Both the position numbers and the translations under genes were made by a program. Below are positions 55,381-64,000 of a DNA stretch of 64,000 nt, piece by piece. The notes beneath the pieces are model-generated. The model was not told the DNA's origin and did not search any database. It saw only the letters and a list, made by a program, of their open reading frames with translations. The stretch comes from Anticarsia gemmatalis (taxonomy: Eukaryota; Arthropoda; Insecta; Lepidoptera; Erebidae), in assembly GCF_050436995.1 (NCBI RefSeq), contig NC_134764.1, positions 2,232,001 to 2,296,000 of the forward strand, in the 5' to 3' direction. The stretch's first letter is position 1. Each line of letters opens with the position of its first letter.

Positions 55381-56449
55381 AGTATAAGTGATTAATTTGC
55401 GCCTATGAATTTATCATAAATATTTATTTTATTAAGATTCTTAATAAGTCTGTAAATATCGTTGCAATAACCGTCCTACGCATTTTATTCCTATCTTTAT
55501 ATTATACATATTTTATAAACATTTTATCCCAAAATACTCCACTTTTATTCAAGCACCAATATTTCACATTTCCTAGTCATATTGGACGTTAAGACAGGAG
55601 AGGAATATGTAACGTTTTTTATCCACGTCGAATGCAATAAGAGCACTGTCAGGTATGACGATACGTAGCAGAACAATGAACGTTTGAATACATCGAATGG
55701 CAGCCGCCATTTTGAAGTCCGTTTTTTTGCTTTTAAATATGGAGTACTGCGATTGTGTGCGGCCAGGACACGTATGAACTCTTTTATATCTACTTGATTA
55801 GTAAAGGATTAAAAGAAAGTGTTTGAACATCTTAATTTATTTTTCAAATTCATATCAAATGTTCGTATTTTTATATTATAGTGGCATGTTATTGTCGTAA
55901 TAAAAGCAACTTATAGCTTAATATAAGTAGCAATGTAGACAATACACGATACCATTAGTCGTTTTCAAGTAGTCGTTCAAATTCATCACAAAAGAATTAA
56001 ATACGCTTCATAAATGCACCCTCCATCATCATTACAAAACCGAAATCATAAAATAACAGAGAACAAGACAAGAAAATCACCCTCTTGATAAAAATGTAAC
56101 TTTAAAAATAAAACTTCGCCAGTAAAAAGTGAGTAACGTAATTTAAAATGTCGGAGGACCGTCGGCGGCATCCATAAACGTAAAATATTCTTCCTTGTGT
56201 ACCACACATACATAAATCTTGTCAGCCATCTTGGAAAATGCATTTACACGTACGTAGGTAATTTCAACGCGTGGCTGGCAACATTTATCATCATTCTTGT
56301 GTTGGCAACACCATGGAAGATGTATCGGTAACGACCTCGTTATCCGGATTAGCTCGGCTTTTGTTTTATATGCTAATATTAATACAGTTTTATTCTGTTT
56401 ATTACAAAGAAGTAGTTATTTCCTGACATTCTTTATGTATAAGTAACCG
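55381..56449. other. Noncoding DNA
   Basis: No gene. GC-richer words at about 55690-55715 (GGCAGCCGCCATTTTG) and 56150-56175. The 65-codon minus-strand frame at 56046-56243 shows no domain. Confidence 0.4.
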
Positions 56450-56775
56450 CCTCCTTGTCGCAGTCAGTAGTATATGCGACTGCCATGCAGAGGTCTCACG
56501 TTCGAATCCCGAGTCGCGTAAAGTGCTTATATTAGAAAAGACCAAAAATAATATAATTATAGTATTTTTCAATAGAAGCCAAAGTTTGATAATGGGCCCG
56601 GTATAAGACAATAAGGCTTGCCCCTTGTTACATAGGGTTAACCTCTAAATTACTAATATTGTAGATGTCGGAACGTGAGTGTATTTCATACACCTTTACC
56701 TACACCATAGGGTACAACAGGCGCGAAATTATGTATGTATGGAGGTTACTATGTATATGTATATGTATGTATATT
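56450..56775 (+). mobile_element. tRNA-derived SINE, fullest copy
   Basis: A tRNA-like head (A box region TTGTCGCAGTCAGTAGTATA from 56455; B box CGTTCGAATCC at 56499-56509) is followed by a body with GGGCCCGGTATAAGACAATA and CTTGTTACATAGGG. It ends with AGGCGCGAAATTATGTATGT, close to the tail of the window's RTE-like LINE. The acceptor stem does not pair, so it is not a tRNA gene. Pol III would transcribe it, and LINE enzymes would move it. Confidence 0.7.
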
Positions 56776-57128
56776 TATGTAAATGTATGCATGTTACTTT
56801 AAATTCTCTACATAATTGACAATGTTATTATATCAATCAACTTACGTATTGTAAAGTTACAAAGTAAACAATAATTTAATAAATAACAAGCACTTAAGTT
56901 TATCTTTGTATAAGTTTATTACAGCACTTACAGAGATATTGCTTATAAATAATGAAATATTGTTTAACAGCATTGTTTGAAGGTGCCGTTAAGTAGATAA
57001 CAGTTTATATCAACCATCGTTTTAATTGCTTTAGTTTTTAAGTAGTAAATGCTTATTTACTCTGCTAAATAATGTTGAAGGGACAATTCCTGATTTAGGC
57101 AGAGATAACATACTTTTTTTATTAATAT
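56776..57128. other. AT-rich noncoding spacer between SINEs
   Basis: The stretch after the SINE tail begins with TATG-type simple sequence (to about 56795). Nothing else is recognised. Confidence 0.4.
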
Positions 57129-57425
57129 TGACTGGCTCTATGGTTTAGGTAGCGTTTACGGCTAATGAACTAAAGGTCTCAGGTTCGACTTCAACGTCGG
57201 GAAAAGTGCTATTGGTCTAGGCTTATTAATAAATTATTTTTTATGGTATTTCGGAGATCGGTAAATTTTGTATATGGCAATAGGCTCATCCATTACAACA
57301 TAAGACTAACATTGTAAACGGCGAATCGAATCGAAGATATATTTCATACATTTCTAGACCATTGCGTCCTTCACCTCTATAACCTTTGAGTTTAACAGAC
57401 GCTACGTTATAAATAAATAATAATA
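57129..57425 (+). mobile_element. tRNA-derived SINE, second copy
   Basis: Head with TGGTTTAGGTAGCG (A box region, about 57141) and GGTTCGACTTC (B box, 57182-57192). Body with GGCAATAGGCTCATCCATTA and AACATAAGACTAACATTG. Diverged end AACAGACGCTACGTTAT. Confidence 0.65.
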
Positions 57426-58273
57426 AGTAAAGCTTAGTTTATTAACTTATTTCAGTAATTTTCACTACACATTTCAAAATGCTACTAGTTACAATATAAC
57501 ATGTTCCTATTACGTGATTACAGCGTACTAGCGCAGTACTCAAATTATGTACAAATCATATTTGTGGCCCAATTTCCACGGAAATAATCAGATTTTCTAG
57601 CTAACTCTGTAATGAACTAGATATCTGCTTAGTACAATATTTGGCTTAGGTTTAGAGCTGATTAATACATTTTAAAGTAATCTATATGTTAGCATAATAT
57701 TCAATTTCATTTGTATCAAATAAAATGCCCGGACCTAATTCCATAGTGTCTAAATCGATATGCTATATTTATTATGCAAGTCTAAAACGAGCGAAATTTT
57801 AATACTATGTTTATGTCCTTTTGATACTTTTAAAGTCTATATTTATAAGACTTTTGATATCATGGCTTTTCCCACTTAGGTTTCTGCAAAATATTTCGAA
57901 AAACCTTATATCGAACACTTAGAAAAAAGTATTCACTTCCTATGCTAAAGTCTAAAACTAAATTAGAAACCTAAGTTCTTAGTTTTGACTAAAAGTGGAA
58001 CTCACCAAAAATTGTAGCAAAACAACCCAACATTAAAATTGATTCACCGCTATTTTCACTCCACTCAAAATTTACGATATTACAACAAAAATTTAATTTC
58101 ACCTTAAAGGCGTCCTCATAATATATTCTTTGCGTAATTACACTTGCGAAATTAATAACTGGGGTATTTTGTAGCCGCGGTCTTTTGTGGCCAAACTTTG
58201 TGGCCGGTAGTATAAGATAAAGTATAATAAGGGAGGTATATGCGACCCTCCCAGGTGAGAGGGAATTACTTAC
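57426..58273. other. Noncoding DNA, possible intron
   Basis: No domain-bearing frame. The minus-strand frame 57989-58309 reads through the microexon candidate at its start and then through its donor site, so it is not a gene. Confidence 0.4.
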
Positions 58274-58303
58274 CGAAGGCTGCCTCCTTGACGGGTTAAT
58301 ATT
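58274..58303 (-). CDS. Candidate 30-nt host microexon
   Basis: On the minus strand a long pyrimidine tract ending TTCTTTTTTTTGCAG directly precedes 30 nt, which are followed by a strong donor GTAAGTAAT. Thirty is a multiple of three. In phase 0 the exon encodes NINPSRRQPS, and another phase is also open. I do not recognise the gene. Strong sites on both sides of a short GC-richer segment are unusual in this AT-rich DNA. If real, the window lies at least partly in introns of a minus-strand gene. Chance pairing of splice-like words is the main alternative. Confidence 0.4.
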
Positions 58304-59388
58304 CTGCAAAAAAAAGAAAATACAGTTTCAAATGTGTCTCATATTTGCTTGTTTATGATCGGTTTTATTTCTCCAAATGGAATTGTTCTTTTTGTATTCG
58401 CGGGTACCTACAAGGTCAAATTTAATGTGGAATAAAGGTTCGGATTATTTTAGTATTATGTTTCAGGCGTATTACACGCTTATTTATTTTGAGTAAGTAA
58501 TTAGTCCGTGTAATTAAGATAATAATATGTATAACGTTATATACGTTTATATAAAAATATCACTCATGTTAGCTAAATTTTAACAAGGTAGATAGATAAT
58601 GAACGAAACTCAAACAAGTTTATATGCAGGAAAAAAAAAATGCGCGATTGTTTACTACATTATTCTGCTGTTGTTATATGAAAATGTAAAAATCAACCTC
58701 CAGTGTAGTAAACTTAGTTCAAGCTACTGGAAGCAAAGTCTACTCGATTGCGTGTGTACCCCGCCTTACATTTATAGGACTCATGTAGGAAGTAGGTTTA
58801 TTACCTTTTACAAAACAAAGTACTAAACTCGGAAAAGCTGTTAAGAATTTCTAAGCGGAATGAGAGAGTATTTTAAGCAGTTAACTTGTGGTTACATGCT
58901 ACATTCTTAGATATCAGTACCAAAAAGTACTAGGAGAACATATCAACATAACAATTAATCCGACACTCAGCCACGGATTAAACGCGACACGAGCCTTAAA
59001 TCCCCGAGCGGCGTTCGTGAATGAACCCTCAAATTGTACAATACATTCACCCAGCCAGTATTAATACAATTTCAACACGTTTTCAATTTTCTACCTCAAT
59101 GTAAAATGCTGCAAGCTCCGCGGCTGTTATGATGTCCTGGTACTTACATATTTTGTGCACGGGATAGGCGACCGTATGCGGTAAATAATTAAAGAGAAAT
59201 TAATGAGTGAGTAAATTGATACTTATGCTGTATAATGACAATTAATAAAATAAACTTTCGGATGTTTAATTTTGTAATTATTACTTTGGGCACTGTGTTT
59301 TCGTAGATAGATAGATAGATTACGTATATTTAAAAAAGTCAGCAGGCGGGCATTTATCACTTGTATGTAATACATATATGTATGGACG
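58304..59388. other. Noncoding DNA with a GC-richer patch at 58975-59175
   Basis: The patch contains CCCCGAGCGGCGTTCGTG, CTCCGCGGCTGTTATGATG and CCTGGTACTTA at 59136. A (GATA)n run lies at 59305-59320. No gene is supported. Confidence 0.4.
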
Positions 59389-59470
59389 TGATTGAGTAAG
59401 TGGAATCTCTGGTCTCTGCCTACCCCTATGGGAACAGGGCGTAGTTTTGTGTATTATATTATGTAAAAAA
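59389..59470 (+). mobile_element. RTE-like LINE 3' end fragment
   Basis: GTAAGTGGAATCTCTGGTCT and CTGCCTACCCCTATGGGAAC with GGGCGTAGTTTTGTGTATT and an ATTATGT tail, close to the family consensus. Confidence 0.6.
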
Positions 59471-61264
59471 ATTGAAGTGTACTTTTCCACTGAATACACA
59501 ATTCTCAAAACTTTTTCGATAACAGAGCCACCAAACTGTATATATTTGAAATAGATTCTCATTTCTCACTACACTATCACGTAACAAAACAATAAATAAA
59601 GTAAAAGATACTCAATAAATTGTTCCGAAAGTACCAACTATAATCACCTGCCAAACTTTCTGCTATAAAGAGTCCAACAAATCGCCTTTAAGTGCGAAAA
59701 AGAAGTATATAGTTCCCTTGTAATGAGTTGGATCGTTCTAGAACTTCGCTCGCTGTAGAAATATGAATTATATCTGAACATGTTCGAAGAGAACTTGAAA
59801 CACACGTGTTACTCTCGTTAGTACTGTGACATACTGGTACTTAGATTGACAAGTAATTTGTTTGATGTTTGTGAAGTTGGTTGGTTTTGGTAAGTAGATT
59901 TTGATTTGGATGGGAATTATTTGTGTTACATGTTAACCAAAGTAGGTTAATGTATGTTGGAGCATAATAATAATCTCGAAATCAAAAGATAATTTTTGGC
60001 CCTTAAATTATTATCAATCAAATCTGTAATGTAAATTACGAAGCATTTAAGGAAGTGCTACGCTCTTCGTAGACGTTGCTACGAAGCGTAGCACTGCGTA
60101 GCGATATTTAATTAGAAATTATTTAGTCGCTAATTTGGTCTGAGTCGGTATATTAGTAATTCTTCAATATTGTTACTTAACACAAATTTTAAGAAGAAAT
60201 AATAATCACTTAGTTCTGGGAGATTTAGCGTGACTAGTGTTTTTTTTTAATTTTTATGGGTAGAGAAAAGTACTTAGCCTGTGCTAGCTGCTAAAACAAC
60301 AACAAAAAACTGTCATTCATTCATATTCAGTCACGTTTCCAGTTGGCCGAACAATCAGTCAGTATGTGCGACGTGTGCTCAATTAATGACGTCACAAGCC
60401 CGCGCCGCAATAAATATTGATAACGCAGTTCCGTTCGGACAACAGCCGGTCGTGGTGTTTTAATGATGTCACACTGCAGACGTGTTATGATGCCCTGGTA
60501 TCTCGGATGAAATAGCACGCTTTTGATTGGGTAATTTATTCTGTGATGTAGTTAATAAGAGAAGAAAATGTGCATTAATAAATTTGATAAATTAGCGCTT
60601 TAAATATTAAGACTTGTCGTATAATAAAGTATTCTTATTCTATTTTACAAGGTTTCGTGGGTTTCATCGAAGGAAATCGATCTTTGGTTCAAACAATAGA
60701 TTTACAGAACTCTCATAAATACGTCCAAGCTTAAATTAAAGTTATGTTCGGAGATAGCTAAGTCTTATTTTGTTTTGCATTTGCAGAAACAAGCTATAAA
60801 TCCAACACTGCGTTTGTTTATAATTATTTTTTGTTGTACATTATAAATATTTTTCACATAACTCCAGTAACGTCGAAACGTATCATCAAATCCTGCGTCA
60901 GCCTCTAAACTGCCAGCCATATTTTATAACACGGCAAAATTAAAACGTGTCAAAATGATCCACGTGACAATACAAGGCGGGGTTATTAAAAATGCATAGT
61001 TTTTTCCCGCCATTGTCTGGCTGACAACGCACGGAATGACGTGGACGTTTGTTTCATAAAGCGAATGTTTATGGCCAGTGTTTTAAATGTCCAATGACTT
61101 TTATGGTGGCTTTGAATGATAAATGTTTTTGAAAATGGATTGTTTTATGGAATGCGAAATGTGCTGGTGAAATGTGTGATTAGCTAATTAGCTTTTGTTT
61201 TTCAAAAGATGACAGAATGTATAAAACTTTAGGACATTAGAAATTTTAAATGTGTAGGGGATAG
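59471..61264. other. Noncoding DNA
   Basis: No gene is supported. The stretch includes the candidate island at 60300-60510 (listed separately), a GC-richer patch at 60900-61080, and a palindromic GTAGxxGTTGCTACGAAGC block at about 60055-60105. Confidence 0.4.
60300..60510. promoter_or_regulatory. Candidate regulatory island
   Basis: GC-richer, no open frame. It contains a CRE-like TGACGTCA at 60388-60395, CGCGCCGCAATAAATATTG, and TTATGATGCCCTGGTATCTC with the CCTGGTA motif at 60494. Enhancer or promoter function is inference only. Confidence 0.25.
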
Positions 61265-61440
61265 ACAGTAGTGCGATTCTCTACAGTCGGTACTGTCGAG
61301 TATCGAAAGTTTGACATTTTAAATGTTTTGCCAAAATAGTTTCTACGACGCCCGTTAGAGGCGCTGATCAGATTTTCATACAAAATTTTTCGATGACTAG
61401 TCGGCTTTCAGTAGTCGATAGTGGTAGAGAATCAAGCTAC
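61265..61440. mobile_element. MITE family M1, copy 3 (best preserved)
   Basis: Left end GCGATTCTCTAC and right end GTAGAGAATCAAGC form short inverted repeats. Between them are TTTGACATTTTAAATGTTTT, TTTCTACGACGCCCGTTAGA, GATCAGATTTTCATACAAAA and GTAGTCGATAGTGG. The family also occurs at 11221 and 23200. Confidence 0.55.
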
Positions 61441-62807
61441 CAATTTGACGGTTTTTATTTTGTTACCGTCCAACAACTTAGCAGAGATCCTTGTATTGTG
61501 AAAATCTGGATTTTGAGTATGAGTGACTGGCAGCTGATGTTAGCATATTAGATACAGCTTTTTACTTAGTAAATATATAGAATTATCAATTATAATCTAG
61601 CTAAATCGATCATGCCAAGGCATAAATGTCAAAAGTTCATATTTTACTCAGAATTTTCTCGTATACATGTTAGAGGGTTTTCAACAGGATTGTGTTCTAA
61701 GTCGTTCACAAGGACCACATCTAAGGCCCGCCAAGGGTCGGATTAATCCCTAAATCCTTCAGAAAAGGGAAAGATTACGACACCCTATCGATTGTAATAC
61801 TTTTACCGAAAACCTTAGTGATTTCTATCTATCTTAAATCACGCGTGAGATACTGTGATTTTACTAGGGTTTTGGCAGTAAATCGGTACCGATAAAATTT
61901 TTTCAATATTCAACAAATTCGATTAAAAATAGTTATATATTATGCTTGCTCGAAGACTCATAATTCGTCATTATTATAAATGTAAAGATGTTTTGTTTAT
62001 TTAAGTATTTTAGTTTATATAACTATAGAAACGGAATATTTTCATCTGAAAGTTTTTAAAACAAACTGATTTATAAATATGCAGCTTAAAATCTAAGCGC
62101 CGTATACATAAGATTGTAGCTACGGCATTCAACATGGTAACAAAAAATAGTGACAAGACACTTTTGGCTTATACTTATCTTATTTGGAAATGCAAACATG
62201 AGAAATGCATATATTTTATGCAAAACTTTATTTAAAATAGAATGAAATAAAATTTTAAACCTCCATGCATACCAACTGTAGTATTTTTACTTTTTCATAT
62301 TTCGCGAGGTTGGTAGCACTTAGTGTTTTATGCTTTTAACACATTTGCCGGCGGAATGAGGTCGGCCATTGTCGTGACCGGGTGGCTTGTAGTGCACCTA
62401 ACTGTATAATAACTATGTATTTAATATTATATATCGCGTTAATATATGGATAAGATAAGACTGCTGAAATAATTTTCAAAGCTCCACTAAAACTTGAATT
62501 TCTGTAGAAATAATCTGATATACGTAAAGTCCGACAACTTAGTAGAGCCTTTGCATGCACGGTTAATCTAGATTATAATTATTATTATTTCCTATATAAA
62601 TCAACTTTATCCAATAGACCACTTTCAGCTGCATAAGCCTGCGAGTCATTGATGTTCTAAATTCACAATTTTGAACCTCCGCCAGCCGTGAAACTGGCAT
62701 AGAAGGTTCTCTACCAACTAATAGGACTGTTAAAGTTTCGTATTATTTTTAGAATAAAAGTAAGTATATTCATGATTAATTTAACGCGTTTATGCACTTA
62801 AACTTAA
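61441..62807. other. AT-rich noncoding DNA
   Basis: No gene or bounded repeat. A GC-richer spot lies at 62345-62400. Confidence 0.4.
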
Positions 62808-62905
62808 TGTCATACTCCATACTAATATTTCGAATGTCTGACTGTTTGTAACGCGTTGTCATGGCTAAACTCCTGAACTGATTTAGATAAAGTTTCCCTT
62901 AAATA
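62808..62905 (+). mobile_element. 5' part of a Helitron-like element
   Basis: TCCATACTAATATTTCGAATG, then TCTGACTGTTTGTAACGCG and AACTCCTGAACTGATTT, is the decayed start of the small Helitron family also seen at 8088 and (reverse) 2333. The 3' end is missing. Confidence 0.4.
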
Positions 62906-64000
62906 TAATCAAGCCACAGGATCTAATATGAGTAATATGCTATTCAAAAGCCTTAATTTCTTTTGTCATTTTACCTTAATTAATCGCTATTCTATAATAG
63001 TGAATTTTCCTTAATTTTGAACTTCAACATAATAAAAACTTGTAACAAACTCTGTCCAAATTCATTTACATTGACAATATAGCCGAAGCTTGTCTTTAAT
63101 GGATTGCAGTTCATCACCGTTACTCCCCAAAGCGGCCATCTTGTGGCTCGTAAACCGACCTATAAAATTACCTAGTCGATGCAAGGAAACGGTTTAAAAC
63201 CACAAAGTAAATCGACTATGGCAACATTGACGCTTTCGGTACCCATAGATACTATCTTTTTTATTTTTAGGAGGGAAGTTCTAAATGGTAAAGTATGTAA
63301 TTTATTACTAATGACTTTAAAATGGCTTAAAATATTTTTTGATTAGCATAATCCCACTTCCTATAGCGTGTAAAAAATATTGAGTTAAAATTGGCCTTCC
63401 GATTTTTTTAAACTACACCGTTGAATTTTATGGACTTTAAATTTGTAGTAAAGGATTTATAGCAATTAAATAAACTGTAGAAAATTACGAACTCTTTTCT
63501 TCCAAATTTAATCAAATAAATGGCTGTTATATTTTTTTTACACGATTAAAATATAAGTACTATAGCTACAAAAACAATTTCATTCTATATCCCTAGAAAA
63601 GCGCTATGTCAGCTATACAAGTAGACACGTATATTCGTTTCATTGGTACCTATTTAGAAGTTGCCGACCCTTTGAGACGAACGTTGATTAGTCTGAAACT
63701 TAGTAAATAAGTCAGATCCAGATCAGAACATTTGCAATACCTACCTAGGTACAGGTATTCCTGACTCCAACTTGATTACGAGTTCAGTACAACTACACAC
63801 CTAATAAGTTCTGCTACCCTGGTACATTTGGTACTTTTTAGAATATTTCACTAGCCAATAAACATATTTTTTTCTATTTCTTCGAGTTTTAAGTAAAATA
63901 TTAATTTTAAGAACAGTAAAAAACAGATTCCAGAGAAATTGTGGTTAGGCCATTTATACAAACATCATTTAAAAAATAGACCTTTTATTTAGCTTTTGTT
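62906..64000. other. Noncoding DNA to window end
   Basis: No gene. A GC-richer patch at about 63105-63240 includes AAAGCGGCCATCTTGTGGC. CCTGGTAC lies at 63818. Confidence 0.4.

Noticed and set aside
56450..56520. Possible functional tRNA gene
   Set aside because: A and B boxes are present, but the acceptor stem does not pair and a SINE body follows.
58599..58826. 75-codon plus-strand frame near the microexon candidate
   Set aside because: AT-driven frame without a domain, and on the opposite strand from the splice signals.
1..64000. CRISPR arrays, operons, ribosome binding sites, replication origins
   Set aside because: All signals are eukaryotic (LTR, SINE, LINE, Helitron, splice sites). 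No regularly spaced direct repeats of CRISPR type are present.

Overview
The window looks like AT-rich nuclear DNA from a moth or butterfly (Lepidoptera). The evidence is its repeats: Helitron tips ending in CAGCTAG, RTE-like LINE tails ending in ATGT repeats, tRNA-headed SINEs, and a repeat whose core reads 'TTCCAACTATGTTGGAGTC'. No host protein gene is visible. The long gene-poor layout fits a large intron or a gene desert. The only host-exon candidate is a 30-nt microexon on the minus strand at 58274-58303 with strong splice signals on both sides.

Layout. 1-15 kb: unique AT-rich DNA with decayed Helitrons (2.3, 4.6, 8.1 and 13.9 kb), a repeat B copy (8.7 kb) and a hairpin (9.4 kb). 15.0-16.2 kb: a complete but internally deleted PIF/Harbinger transposon with TAA target duplications and a broken transposase. 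18.1-18.8 kb: Helitron, RTE fragment, repeat B and a MITE side by side. 22.1-23.1 kb: a 1,021-bp TRIM (miniature LTR element, minus strand) with apparently identical 243-bp LTRs, a tRNA-Trp primer site and four hairpins per LTR, two of which share the same 11-nt loop on different stems. 33.9-37.7 kb: a 5S-like SINE, RTE pieces and a 193-bp-arm inverted repeat. 40.3-41.4 kb: a LINE 3' end enclosed by 38-bp inverted repeats. 41.9-42.8 kb: a deleted mariner, with a Ty3/gypsy retrotransposon (42.8-48.2 kb) abutting its 3' end. 48.2-64 kb: Helitrons, two more 5S-like SINEs, two tRNA-headed SINEs, an inverted-repeat-bounded segment, the microexon candidate and several GC-richer islands that may be regulatory.

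The only intact protein-coding gene is the 1,432-residue Gag-Pol of the Ty3/gypsy element. It carries two zinc knuckles, protease, reverse transcriptase, RNase H and a DD35E integrase with its HHCC finger. Its two LTRs are identical as read, so the insertion is recent and may be active. Its start codon lies inside the 5' LTR, so the reading frame runs through U5 and the primer-binding site.

Outside the transposons, an octamer CCTGGTAC (either strand) recurs far more often than base composition suggests, often in the GC-richer islands.
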